A stretch of 64,000 nt of DNA, taken from Flavobacteriales bacterium. GTDB lineage: Bacteria; Bacteroidota; Bacteroidia; Flavobacteriales_C; GCA-002722245. Location of the stretch: NCBI GenBank assembly GCA_023251095.1, contig JAHEZL010000001.1, positions 1-64,000 on the forward strand, given 5' to 3'. Positions 19,543 through 28,297 of this stretch are shown one piece after another. How positions within the stretch are numbered: the first letter of the stretch is position 1; each line of letters starts with the position of its first letter. Both the position numbers and the translations under genes were made by a program. The notes under the pieces are model-generated. The model searched no databases, was not told the origin of the DNA, and saw only the letters and a list, made by a program, of their open reading frames with translations.

Positions 19543-20991
19543 TTATTTGACAGGAGGATTTTTTACTTCATATACCTTCCAGAAGTGGGTTCTTTCAACC
19601 CAATGCGTGACATTAAAATGCTTTACCCACTCGGGCAAAATGTGATAAATCATGGTGTTGTTTTTACTCACTGCTGCAGCTTCCACTTCATTGCAGGTGG
19701 CAAAAAGTGCGGTGGTATCGGCCGACAAAGGGATTTCATTTACGCTGTTAATTTTTTGCATTCGTAAATTTTCTCTTTTGTAATAATGTATTACCAGGGC
19801 TCTGTCGTAAGGATTTCTATCGGTGTAATACAACACTGCCGGTTGGGTGTAAGTATGGTAAATTTCTTTGTACATGGACACATTCGATTCTGCCGATTTA
19901 AAACTTATCAAACAAAGAAACACGCCGTTGTACACCCAAAACAAAACCGTAAAAACCCTGAAAAATTTCTTTTGCAGCAAGCCTTGCCACTTTTCATTAA
20001 TGAGCTCTCCGCCTTGTACAGCAAGCAAAGGAATGAAGCCTATCAAGGGGAAAAGAAAACGCAGTTCTTTGTGACCAATGTAAAAATGAACCGCGAGAAA
20101 AGGAAGAATGATCCATACCAGTGGATTTTTCGGACGGTAAATCACCAACAAAACAAAAGGTACAATGTACAGCAAGCTGAAGGGAGGAATTCCCTCGTTG
20201 AAAATTTTCACGAAATAAAAATACCAGGGCGATGTACCAAATCCCGACATTTTATCCTTCAAAATATTTTCTTCAAAATACTTCCAGATGCTCAACACCC
20301 ATTCATCATAAAACCAACGATCGATCAGCATTCCAACACCAAAGGCCAGTAATAGTCCTAATCCGATGACAAGAATGTCAGTGAATTTATTTTTATTGAT
20401 AAATAAGATCCACGCCAAAAATCCGGCAATTAAAAACATGTTTTGATAACGGAAAAGAAAAGAGAGTCCGAGCAGCAATCCCACAATAAAATATTGTCGC
20501 GCATTTAAATTCCCCCAGCCAATAAACAAAGCAAAAGCGATGATGAATATATGTCCCGCTAGGTTTTCCGAAGAAAAGCGCACGCTGTTGTACACCGCAA
20601 ACCACAATAAAAAAGAAAGCAAAACAAAAGTCTTTTTTAATTTTTCGCCGTTGATTTTATCTATAAAAGCTTTCAGCAATAAGTGAATGCTCAGGAAGGA
20701 TAAAGCCGCAGAAAACAAACGCAGAATAAAAGCGATGGCGAACGGACTGTCGATGGACAACCATCCGAAAAAACGATGTGTCACATAAACTATAAAAGGC
20801 TGAATGGCCGGTCGCATCTGGCTGCCGTACTCCCACGCCAGATTGGCTTTTTCGGTTAAGCCCAGTTTCAATCCGGCAAACTCCATCACCTGCGCATGTT
20901 CATCCGGGTGATAAAATCCTTGTGAAAAATAAGCCGCAACAATAAACAGTAAAGCGCTTAATAAATATATGGTTCGATACTGTTTATACAT
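19543..20991 (-). CDS. GT22-like mannosyltransferase (Alg9/PIG-B type)
   Basis: A 482-residue polytopic protein with about ten membrane segments. The first loop contains YHPDEHAQ (His28-Pro-Asp30-Glu31), the acidic motif of GT22/GT-C glycosyltransferases that use lipid-linked sugars. GHKELRFLFPL near residue 310 is the second diagnostic motif (HKExRF). Members transfer a sugar from a polyprenyl phosphate donor on the outer face of the membrane. The acceptor is unknown. It begins 1 bp after the amt stop, an unexpected operon partner. Confidence 0.85.
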   Translation of the reverse strand: MYKQYRTIYLLSALLFIVAAYFSQGFYHPDEHAQVMEFAGLKLGLTEKANLAWEYGSQMRPAIQPFIVYVTHRFFGWLSIDSPFAIAFILRLFSAALSFLSIHLLLKAFIDKINGEKLKKTFVLLSFLLWFAVYNSVRFSSENLAGHIFIIAFALFIGWGNLNARQYFIVGLLLGLSFLFRYQNMFLIAGFLAWILFINKNKFTDILVIGLGLLLAFGVGMLIDRWFYDEWVLSIWKYFEENILKDKMSGFGTSPWYFYFVKIFNEGIPPFSLLYIVPFVLLVIYRPKNPLVWIILPFLAVHFYIGHKELRFLFPLIGFIPLLAVQGGELINEKWQGLLQKKFFRVFTVLFWVYNGVFLCLISFKSAESNVSMYKEIYHTYTQPAVLYYTDRNPYDRALVIHYYKRENLRMQKINSVNEIPLSADTTALFATCNEVEAAAVSKNNTMIYHILPEWVKHFNVTHWVERTHFWKVYEVKNPPVK

Positions 20992-20992
20992 T

Positions 20993-22336
20993 TTACATTT
21001 TTCCTGTGTCGAGTGATTCGTCGTGTTGCGAGAGATCTAAGCCCATTCTTTCCGACTCTTCTGTTACCCGCAAAGGAATGATCATGTTGGTAAATTTATA
21101 CAAAACATATGCACCTCCAAAAGTGAAAGCCGAAACAATTAACAAAGCCTGCATCGATAAAAAAAAGTCTTCATAACCGCCGTAAATCAAACCTACCTTC
21201 TCTCCTTTTTCATTCTTCACTCCAGCAAAAACAGCAGTGAGAATCATCCCCATTATACCGCCCACACCGTGACAAGCAAAGACATCCAAAGTGTCGTCCA
21301 TTTTTTTCATCACCTTCCAGTTCACCAGCATGTTGGATACTGTACTGGCCGCAAAACCAAAGAACAAAGCCTGAGGAATGGTTACATAACCCGCAGCAGG
21401 CGTGATAGCCACCATACCCACCACAGCGCCTATGCATGCACCCATGGCCGAAACTTTTCGTCCGTTGATCCTGTCGAAAAATATCCACGTCAGCATCGCC
21501 ATAGCCGAAGCTGAGTTCGTTGTTGCAAAGGCTAATCCCGCGCTTTCATTGGCTGCTAAGGCCGAACCGGCATTGAAGCCAAACCATCCGAACCACAACA
21601 TTCCCGTTCCCAACAATACAAAAGGAATGTTGGTTGGCGTGTGTTCTTTGTTTTGACGTTTACCCAAAACAATGGCTCCGGCTAATGCAGCAAAACCTGC
21701 CGACATGTGTACCACCGTTCCTCCGGCGTAATCCAGTACGTGAAAAGTATTTTTTAATAGTCCTTTAGGATGCCATATCATGTGGCAAAGCGGAGTGTAA
21801 ATCAATAAACTGAACAAACACACAAATAATAAATAAGAGATAAAACGAACTCTTTCAGCAAAGGAACCTGTGATTAATGCCGGCGTGATAATGGCAAATT
21901 TCAATTGAAAAATAGCGAACAACATCAAAGGAATGGTTGGTGCTAAAGAAGTTTCTACACCCGCCCCAACATTGTTAAACATAAAGTAGGTTCCGGGATT
22001 TCCAATAATACCCATCCCTCCTACATCTTCACCAAAAGCTAAACTGAAACCAATGGTCATCCACAAAACGCTGATTACTCCCAAACAAACAAAACTTTGC
22101 AGCATCGTGGAGATTGTATTTTTAACGCCTACCATTCCGCCGTAAAAAAACGACAAGCCGGGCGTCATCAATAAAACCAAGCACGAAGAAGTTAAAATCC
22201 AGGCTACATCAGCACCAACAATAGCATCTGTATTTTGGGGTACGGCTTCTACTCCGCCAATAAACTCCCAGCTCACTGCCAGTAAGGCAACGAACACAAT
22301 TAGGGAATAGGAAATGATCCATCTTTTTTCAACCAT
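20993..22336 (-). CDS. amt: Ammonium transporter
   Basis: A 447-residue Amt/Rh channel that conducts ammonium across the inner membrane. The twin pore histidines are His210 (DYAGGTVVHMSAG, which is also the family signature) and His356 (FACHGVGG). Eleven membrane segments are expected from the hydrophobicity, after an N-terminal helix that may be a cleaved signal. No glnK/PII gene follows, unlike the common amtB-glnK pairing. Instead a mannosyltransferase gene starts after 1 bp. A promoter is visible at 22372-22402. Confidence 0.97.
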   Translation of the reverse strand: MVEKRWIISYSLIVFVALLAVSWEFIGGVEAVPQNTDAIVGADVAWILTSSCLVLLMTPGLSFFYGGMVGVKNTISTMLQSFVCLGVISVLWMTIGFSLAFGEDVGGMGIIGNPGTYFMFNNVGAGVETSLAPTIPLMLFAIFQLKFAIITPALITGSFAERVRFISYLLFVCLFSLLIYTPLCHMIWHPKGLLKNTFHVLDYAGGTVVHMSAGFAALAGAIVLGKRQNKEHTPTNIPFVLLGTGMLWFGWFGFNAGSALAANESAGLAFATTNSASAMAMLTWIFFDRINGRKVSAMGACIGAVVGMVAITPAAGYVTIPQALFFGFAASTVSNMLVNWKVMKKMDDTLDVFACHGVGGIMGMILTAVFAGVKNEKGEKVGLIYGGYEDFFLSMQALLIVSAFTFGGAYVLYKFTNMIIPLRVTEESERMGLDLSQHDESLDTGKM

Positions 22337-22371
22337 GACGACAAGGGGTATTTAGGGTTTTTATTCGTGCG

Positions 22372-22402
22372 CGAAAATACAATCTTAATGCGCTATGTCA
22401 AA
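22372..22402 (-). promoter_or_regulatory. Putative promoter of amt
   Basis: On the minus strand a TATTTTCG box (22372-22379, seven of eight bases of TAnnTTTG) lies 19 nt from an upstream TTTG element (22399-22402). The predicted transcript would have a leader of about 30 nt before the amt ATG. Confidence 0.55.
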
Positions 22403-22450
22403 GTTAGAAATGCGTTTTTTTTGAAATAGTTTTGAGATGCTGATTGAGTA

Positions 22451-22614
22451 TGGTTTTCAGGGTGTGGGGTTCCCTCTCGGAGGAGAGGGGTGTGTTGGAA
22501 AGTGCGAAAGCAGGGAGATGGATTAATTCTCTTTTTATTCCATCTCCCTCCTTCCCGCGAAAAGTCTTTCACACCCCTCTCCTCCGAGAGGGAATCCCAC
22601 ACTCTGAAATCCAT
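22451..22614. repeat. Palindromic element with 44-nt arms and nested hairpins
   Basis: Arms 22451-22494 and 22571-22614 match at 41 of 44 positions. An inner pair, gcagggagatgga and tccatctccctcc, forms a second stem, with gaaagt/cttt pairing between them. The outer 20 bases match the flank of the element at 16531-16550. Open frames read across it are artefacts of the palindrome. Confidence 0.88.
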
Positions 22615-22643
22615 TCTTGAAAAATGAAACTTCTCTTATCTTC

Positions 22644-22672
22644 TTGAATCTGTTTTTTTTAAAATACTTTTG
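22644..22672 (+). promoter_or_regulatory. Promoter of the VanZ-like gene, directly before the start codon
   Basis: A perfect TAnnTTTG box (TACTTTTG, 22665-22672) is preceded by TTG at 22644-22646 with an 18-nt spacer. The box ends 4 nt before the ATG at 22677. This places the transcript start at or next to the start codon and excludes the longer frame starting at 22617. Confidence 0.7.
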
Positions 22673-22676
22673 CCTG

Positions 22677-23312
22677 ATGTCGAAAAAAGCATTTTTATCC
22701 CTTGCTGTTATTTTACCGATGTGCATTGCAACGGCGATTTACATTCTGTTTAGAAATGCAGATTTGGTAGTATTTTCCTTACTTGAAAAAATAAATTTAC
22801 TGCCGTTGATACTGGAATGGCGAGACTTTATAAATTCATTTATTCATCCTTATTCCTGGATTGTTTTTTCATTGCCGGGAAGTTTGTGGATGCTGAGCAG
22901 CATGAATTTATTACTGCTGATCTGGAACTTTAATCTTCAAAAACAAAATGTGATTTGGATTTTTTCGCCGGTGGTATTTGCTGTAATACTAGAGATGTTT
23001 CAAGCTATTCATTGGACAGATGGAACTTTTGACTTAATGGATTTGTTGTTTTATGGTTTTGCTACGCTTCTTTTTTTAGCAGTGGCCGTTAGGTCCTTCC
23101 TTCGTCAGGATGACAAACCCGTAAAAAAAAGAAATGTGATGCATTTACAATCCTTCACTTATACTATATGCTTACTCTCTGTTGTTTACTGCTCCGACAA
23201 AATCACCGCGCCTTTATCACATACAAATCCATCCGACATAAGCACGGAGGTGCCCCACACTGCAAGCATTCATAGCCTTTCGCCAAACTATCATCCTTCC
23301 AGTACTCATTAA
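22677..23312 (+). CDS. VanZ-like membrane protein
   Basis: A 211-residue protein with about four membrane segments in the first 140 residues. The VILEMFQAIHWTDGTFDLMDLLFYGFATL block is split by the conserved glutamate, glutamine and D-x-x-D pattern seen in VanZ-family proteins (E-x-x-Q ... D-x-x-D/N). VanZ-like proteins are membrane proteins, some linked to glycopeptide resistance; the role here is unknown. The start at 22677 is chosen because a consensus promoter box overlaps the upstream frame. The C-terminal 36 residues are read opposite the 3' end of the convergent GNAT gene (110-bp overlap) and have an odd Ser/His/Pro/Thr-rich composition, as if an earlier stop was lost. Confidence 0.72.
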   Translation: MSKKAFLSLAVILPMCIATAIYILFRNADLVVFSLLEKINLLPLILEWRDFINSFIHPYSWIVFSLPGSLWMLSSMNLLLLIWNFNLQKQNVIWIFSPVVFAVILEMFQAIHWTDGTFDLMDLLFYGFATLLFLAVAVRSFLRQDDKPVKKRNVMHLQSFTYTICLLSVVYCSDKITAPLSHTNPSDISTEVPHTASIHSLSPNYHPSSTH

Positions 23313-23679
23313 ACGACTGTAATAGTTCGGCTCCGTTTTTAATAAAAAAACGCATTAATTTATCGCTGTCGGCATAGATCCACAAAGGAATGTAAATGTC
23401 GTGAGAAGAATAACGCTCAAAGAAAACATTTAAAAGCGCACTTCCTTTTCCTTCTCCCTGAACATTTTTATCTACCACCGCAAGGTTGAGCACATATGAA
23501 TTTGTTGTATCAATATTGGGATACGGACTGTTCTTTGCCTCAGAAAAAATAAGGTAGGCCGATTGATCTTCATTACTCAAAAAAACATATTCTGATTTTA
23601 GTTCCCCCTTCTCAAAATAAGCCGAGGAATAGCCTTTACCAAAATTTATATCGATTAAAGAGATTAATTTTTCCATCAT
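23203..23679 (-). CDS. GNAT-family acetyltransferase with C-terminal Cys cluster
   Basis: A 158-residue protein with the acetyl-CoA loop VQGEGKGSALL (R/Q-x-x-G-x-G/A) after a LNLAVVDKN strand, as in GNAT N-acetyltransferases. The C-terminus adds CLQCGAPPCLCRMD, four cysteines spaced like a small metal site. The start at 23679 uses ATGATGG overlapping the stop of the upstream DUF5723-type gene, giving a 4-bp coupled overlap; the longer frame is rejected. The substrate is unknown. Its 3' end overlaps the convergent VanZ-like gene by 110 bp. Confidence 0.75.
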   Translation of the reverse strand: MMEKLISLIDINFGKGYSSAYFEKGELKSEYVFLSNEDQSAYLIFSEAKNSPYPNIDTTNSYVLNLAVVDKNVQGEGKGSALLNVFFERYSSHDIYIPLWIYADSDKLMRFFIKNGAELLQSFNEYWKDDSLAKGYECLQCGAPPCLCRMDLYVIKAR

Positions 23680-25091
23680 CGGAATTGCGGACAATAAGGC
23701 GCCAGTTTTCTTTTTGGTGTGCGGTCCTCGCACTTAGGAGAAGTATGGAAAGGCATTTTCAGGAGCAGAAAAAAATCGGCAGCATAAACATCTCCGAAAA
23801 GAAAAGTGTTCAAGCGGTCGGTTCCAATGGTGATGAAGCCCATTCGCATCATCAAGCCAACTCTTAAATCCTGAAAGTTGAGCGTTGAAATGGGTATCGA
23901 CATTTCGAAAAATTTTCTTTCGTAGCGTGGTATTACAGCCAGTTGAAATTGTCGTTGCGGACCGAGTAGTAAAAAGCTTGGCAAGCCAATCATGGTACTC
24001 GCTCCGGCATAAAATCCGTAACCAACATTATAATCGATGCCGGCCGTGATAGAGGTTGGCAATCCCATTGTAAATGAATTCTGAGTAGTTGTGGTAACGG
24101 TATTGGGCGCAAACATTTGTCCGAAAAAACTTGTCACGGCATCTACTGTATTGGCGCTGGAATTGGTGTAATTCTGCCAGTTGTTTTTTCCGTTTTCGTA
24201 AGTAGTGAGCGTTGCATCTTTAGTGAATTTAATGCTTCCAAGATCAATAATGGCCGCCATCACCTTGAAACGATAAGGCATTCTGTTGCACGATTTTCGG
24301 ATATCGTTGGGACGGTAATGATTCGACCATTTGAAAAATCTTTTATACGTAATGCCAAAGTCGGCACTCATCCCTGTGCCGCAGCCAAAGCCAACTGCAC
24401 CCGCAACAGTAGCTTTAAAATCATCAATCGCCATTACATTTTTATCCACTGTGGTATAACTCCATTTATCAATTTTAGCCGCCACTCCGGTAATGCCCCA
24501 CAACATTTTTATTGAACCGCCAACGGTAATTACATCTTCATCAAAAGAGTACACAAAAGAACCGAAGGAGGGTCCGGTTTCCAACCACGACATCTGTGTT
24601 ATTCTTAAATTCTGAGCATCTACCTTCTGATTGAAATATTGAGGAAGGTTGGCAAAGCCGCTGTACAAGCCTTGCGCCACCTGATAAGGAACACCTTCCA
24701 GATCCACCATCGTACGAAAATTAGTGACCCATCCACCACTCTGCCGACCAATCACCACCGACGCTGAAGGAAGCGGCACCGTTAAATCCACAAAAAAGTT
24801 TTTATTGAAATGAGAGAGGTTTTCGCCCGGAGATTTATCGAAACCAAATTTAAATTGAAAGCGATCCGCCACCGTAAGTTTATCTCCTTCCATATAGAGA
24901 TAATTGTTTTCGAAAAACAAGGAAGCGCCCACGAGATTAATGTCGAGCCAAGTGTAAGAATCCACGATGGATGAAGGATTGTTCATCACTGTTGTGACGG
25001 GCATATAGTTGCTGTTCGACAAGCCCAGTCGGTCCTGAGAGAATAAGGAAACAGTAAAAAGGCAAAAACCAACAACTAAAATTCTTCTCAT
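23676..25091 (-). CDS. DUF5723-type outer-membrane protein
   Basis: A 471-residue exported protein with signal peptide (about 1-19, ending SLFSQ). It continues with a Bacteroidota outer-membrane barrel start: LGLSNSNYMPVTTVMNNPSS, then DINLVGASLFFENNYLY. Amphipathic strands and aromatic girdle residues continue to the end (PIPRYERKFFEMSIP-like strands). The family is described only as a conserved outer-membrane protein. It is the promoter-proximal gene of a pair with GNAT. Upstream lies the palindromic repeat 25128-25193. Confidence 0.75.
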   Translation of the reverse strand: MRRILVVGFCLFTVSLFSQDRLGLSNSNYMPVTTVMNNPSSIVDSYTWLDINLVGASLFFENNYLYMEGDKLTVADRFQFKFGFDKSPGENLSHFNKNFFVDLTVPLPSASVVIGRQSGGWVTNFRTMVDLEGVPYQVAQGLYSGFANLPQYFNQKVDAQNLRITQMSWLETGPSFGSFVYSFDEDVITVGGSIKMLWGITGVAAKIDKWSYTTVDKNVMAIDDFKATVAGAVGFGCGTGMSADFGITYKRFFKWSNHYRPNDIRKSCNRMPYRFKVMAAIIDLGSIKFTKDATLTTYENGKNNWQNYTNSSANTVDAVTSFFGQMFAPNTVTTTTQNSFTMGLPTSITAGIDYNVGYGFYAGASTMIGLPSFLLLGPQRQFQLAVIPRYERKFFEMSIPISTLNFQDLRVGLMMRMGFITIGTDRLNTFLFGDVYAADFFLLLKMPFHTSPKCEDRTPKRKLAPYCPQFR

Positions 25092-25127
25092 CCTAAGAAT
25101 TATATAGCACTCGTGTGCTGTTTATTT

Positions 25128-25193
25128 TCCCCCACAGATTTCACAGATTTTCACGGATCTAAGTTCTGTGTCGATCTGTGAAATCTGTGGGAA
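25128..25193. repeat. Palindromic repeat, copy 2 (cccacagatttcac family)
   Basis: The arms cccacagatttcacagat and atctgtgaaatctgtggg pair around an inner hairpin. Sequence and layout match 11085-11146. It lies between the FAD/Fe-S dehydrogenase and the DUF5723-type gene, both on the minus strand. Confidence 0.85.
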
Positions 25194-25196
25194 ATT

Positions 25197-28145
25197 TTAT
25201 TTCAATAAGGCCTCATACAAAATCTCTGCCGTATGTTTTGCGTCTCTTCCCGTTCCGTCGTGAATTTGATGACGACAACTTGTTCCGGGCGCAACAATAG
25301 TTACTTCCTTAGGTTGTTTGCGCACTGTTGGAAACAAAACCAACTCTCCAATTTTCATAGAAATGTCGTAGTGTTCTTTTTCATAACCGAAAGAACCCGC
25401 CATTCCACAGCATCCTGAAGGAATCATTTGCACGTTGTAATTTTTAGGCAAGGACAACATGCGTTTGGTATGTGTTAATGACGACAATGATTTTTGGTGA
25501 CAGTGACCGTGCACTTTCAAAACCAGCGCATCTGTAGTAAACTGAGCCGAAGTGATGTTTCCTTTTTGAACTTCATTGGAAATAAATTCATCGATCAGGA
25601 AAGTTCCTGAGGCAATTTTTTTAGCCGCTTCAATCTGATCGGGTCCAACTAAATCAAGGTATTCATCTCTTAAAGTTAAAATTGCAGAAGGCTCAACACC
25701 TACTATTGGCGTGTCTTTGCTCACTACATCTTTTAGCAAGCCAATATTTTTTATCGCCAGTTCTTTGGCCTGCGCCAACATTCCTTTTGATAAATAGGTT
25801 CTTCCGCTGGCTTCATGTTTTGGGATCACTACATCGTAACCCAAATGCGCGAGCAACAAAATAGTTTTCTCTCCAATGAGAACATCATTGTAATTGGTGA
25901 ACTCATCATTGAAGAAAAGAACTTTTCCTTTAGTCGCTTTTGTTTTTACACCAAAATTATTGGCTTTATTTTTTTTGTACCATTTGTCCAAAGTGTATTT
26001 GTACAACTTAGGCAGCGGACGATCCTGCGCCATGCCCATCACCCCTTTCACCATGTTAGAAAGCAAAGGTGCGCTGGTTCCGAAATTATACAACCACGGC
26101 ACAGCAGAAAACATAGCATTCGTTTTCACGCTGTCGCCTATCATGCGGGCGCGGAAAGGCACACCGTGTTCTTTGTAATACTGATAAGTAAATTCGGCTT
26201 TAAGTTTGGCAACGTCCACATTCGACGGGCATTCGGATTTACAGCCTTTACAACTCAAACACAAATCCATTACATCTTTCACCGCCTCGGAATCAAACTT
26301 GTTGATTTTTCCAGGATCGGAATATGTGATGGCTTCTCGTAAAATATTTGCTCTGGCTCTTGTGGTGTCTTTTTCGTTGCGTGTGGCCATATAACTCGGA
26401 CACATGGTACCACCCGATAACTCAGTTTTTCTGCAATCGGCAGAACCGTTACAAGCCTCGGCAGCTTTTAAGAGTCCTTCGCTGTAAGAGAAAATAGTGT
26501 TGAGTTTAGGATCAACTTGTCCGGGAGAATACCTCAGGAAAGTATTCATTGGCGGAGTATCCACAATTTTTCCAGGATTGAAAATATTATCGGGATCCCA
26601 TGCGTTTTTCACCTCTTTCAACAACTGATAATTTTTTTCTCCCAGCATGAATTTGATGAACTCACCGCGCAAACGGCCATCGCCATGCTCACCACTTAAT
26701 GAACCTTTGTATTTTTTTACCAGCGTGGCAATGTCCTGCGCCACGGTGCGGAACATTTCATTTCCTTCTTTGGTTTTTAAATTTAAAATCGGACGCAAGT
26801 GCAGCTCCCCTGAACCGGCATGAGCGTAATGCACACAGTGCAATCCGCGTGCTGCCAAAGTTTTGTTGAACTCGGCAATGTAAGCGGGCAAATCATCGGT
26901 ATCCACCGCAGTATCTTCAATTACAGGAACCGCTTTGGCATCACCGGGAATGTTAGACAATAAACCCAATCCCGCTTTTCTTAAAGTGAGTACTTTTTTA
27001 ATATCATCACCAAACAGCACCGGAAAATAATAACCCACACCGGCTGCCTGCATCTCCTTCACCATATCCGCTACTACAGCATTCACTTTATCCATGGATT
27101 CCCCATGCATTTCAATCATCAAAATTGCTTTCGGATTGCCTTGCACCCATTCGCCGTTTTTGCGTTGTTCAATGTTTTCACGAACGCAATCCACAACATA
27201 ATGATCAATTAACTCAGATTGTGACGGCTTGTATTTTAAAGCAATGATGTTGGCTTTTAAGGCATCATCAATAGAATCAAAATGTCCGCACAACATCGCT
27301 ACATCCTTTGGCAACACCGGAACACAGCCCAGTTTAATTTCGGTGATGAAACACAAAGTTCCTTCAGAACCTGCGATCAGTTTACAGAAATTGAATTTAT
27401 CCCCGTCGACTTTAAAAGGCTCGGTGTCCTTTAACATATCAATGGCATAACCTGTATTTCTGCGGGGAATGCTTGCTTTAGGAAATTCTTTTTCAATTTC
27501 TGCGCGATTTCCTTCATCGCTCAATATTGTTTTTATGTTTTGGTAAATCTGTTGTTCCAGTTTACTCACCACCCCTTTTCCTGCGCATTTATCTTCAAAC
27601 TCCTGTTTGGTGATGACTTTAAAAACCGTTTCATTGCCGTCGCTCAAAATAGCTTTTATTTCCACTAAATGTTCACGCGCACTTCCGTAAATTACCGAAC
27701 GGGCGCCGCAAGAATTATTGCCCACCATTCCACCCATCATACAACGGTTACTGGTAGAGGTTTCCGGACCGTAAAACAAACCGAAATTGGCCAGATGCAT
27801 ATTCAGCTCATCGCGAATCACACCGGTTTCAACACGTACCCAGCTTTCTTCCTTATTGACTTCCAGAATTTTTGTGAAGTTCACTGAAATATCCACCACC
27901 AATCCGCTTCCCACCACTTGTCCGGCCAGCGACGTTCCTGCCGCACGCGGAATAATGGCTATTTTTTCGTTTTTAGCAAAGGATACTATTTTTTTTATGT
28001 CGCTATACGACTTAGGAATTGCTACACCCAAAGGCATTTCACGGTAAGCTGATGCATCGGTGGCATACAACGTACGCATGGTTTCATCGAAATAAAGAGC
28101 TCCATCGAGTTCTTTGGCTAAGTTTTCCAACTTTTGATTCTTCAT
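25197..28145 (-). CDS. Fused FAD-linked oxidase and Fe-S protein (YdiJ/GlcDF-like 2-hydroxyacid dehydrogenase)
   Basis: A 982-residue fusion. Residues 1-530 form a FAD-linked oxidase domain: FAD-binding AAGTSLAGQ and MVGNNSCGARSV near the N-terminus, and SGEHGDGRLRGEF near 475. Residues 550-980 carry a ferredoxin-like and CCG-type Fe-S part, with Cys-rich CRKTELSGGTMCP, CLSCKGCKSECP and the heterodisulfide-reductase-like SGCCGMAGSFG. Known relatives oxidise D-lactate, D-2-hydroxyglutarate or glycolate and pass electrons to a carrier; the exact substrate cannot be read from sequence. A perfect -7 box lies 25 bp upstream. Confidence 0.9.
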   Translation of the reverse strand: MKNQKLENLAKELDGALYFDETMRTLYATDASAYREMPLGVAIPKSYSDIKKIVSFAKNEKIAIIPRAAGTSLAGQVVGSGLVVDISVNFTKILEVNKEESWVRVETGVIRDELNMHLANFGLFYGPETSTSNRCMMGGMVGNNSCGARSVIYGSAREHLVEIKAILSDGNETVFKVITKQEFEDKCAGKGVVSKLEQQIYQNIKTILSDEGNRAEIEKEFPKASIPRRNTGYAIDMLKDTEPFKVDGDKFNFCKLIAGSEGTLCFITEIKLGCVPVLPKDVAMLCGHFDSIDDALKANIIALKYKPSQSELIDHYVVDCVRENIEQRKNGEWVQGNPKAILMIEMHGESMDKVNAVVADMVKEMQAAGVGYYFPVLFGDDIKKVLTLRKAGLGLLSNIPGDAKAVPVIEDTAVDTDDLPAYIAEFNKTLAARGLHCVHYAHAGSGELHLRPILNLKTKEGNEMFRTVAQDIATLVKKYKGSLSGEHGDGRLRGEFIKFMLGEKNYQLLKEVKNAWDPDNIFNPGKIVDTPPMNTFLRYSPGQVDPKLNTIFSYSEGLLKAAEACNGSADCRKTELSGGTMCPSYMATRNEKDTTRARANILREAITYSDPGKINKFDSEAVKDVMDLCLSCKGCKSECPSNVDVAKLKAEFTYQYYKEHGVPFRARMIGDSVKTNAMFSAVPWLYNFGTSAPLLSNMVKGVMGMAQDRPLPKLYKYTLDKWYKKNKANNFGVKTKATKGKVLFFNDEFTNYNDVLIGEKTILLLAHLGYDVVIPKHEASGRTYLSKGMLAQAKELAIKNIGLLKDVVSKDTPIVGVEPSAILTLRDEYLDLVGPDQIEAAKKIASGTFLIDEFISNEVQKGNITSAQFTTDALVLKVHGHCHQKSLSSLTHTKRMLSLPKNYNVQMIPSGCCGMAGSFGYEKEHYDISMKIGELVLFPTVRKQPKEVTIVAPGTSCRHQIHDGTGRDAKHTAEILYEALLK

Positions 28146-28169
28146 AGTAATCTCAAAATTCTAGAGGTG

Positions 28170-28177
28170 CAAAGTTA
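28170..28177 (-). promoter_or_regulatory. -7 box for the FAD/Fe-S dehydrogenase (TAACTTTG)
   Basis: Perfect TAnnTTTG on the minus strand, ending 24 nt before the start codon at 28145. It predicts a leader of about 20 nt. No clear upstream TTG is seen at the usual distance. Confidence 0.55.
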
Positions 28178-28297
28178 GGGAAAGAGGATGTAAAAGTTGG
28201 GATTTCCAAGAGGGTTTTATTCACAAGGAAATGTTCTTTAAAAAGACTTTGTCTTTTGACTCATTAACGCCACCATAGCCGAATGCAAGAGTTGGGA

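Noticed and set aside
19786-20352. A 188-codon open frame on the plus strand
   Set aside because: Antisense of the GT22 mannosyltransferase, with no recognisable domain.
22393-22614. A 73-codon open frame on the minus strand
   Set aside because: It lies inside the 22451-22614 palindrome.
22617-22676. Longer start for the VanZ-like gene
   Set aside because: A consensus promoter (TTG, 18 nt, TACTTTTG) overlaps it and the shorter start has a normal membrane-protein N-terminus.
28236-28260. aaaagac/gtctttt hairpin after selD considered as a terminator
   Set aside because: The stem is short and AT-rich with no clear T run; too weak to annotate.
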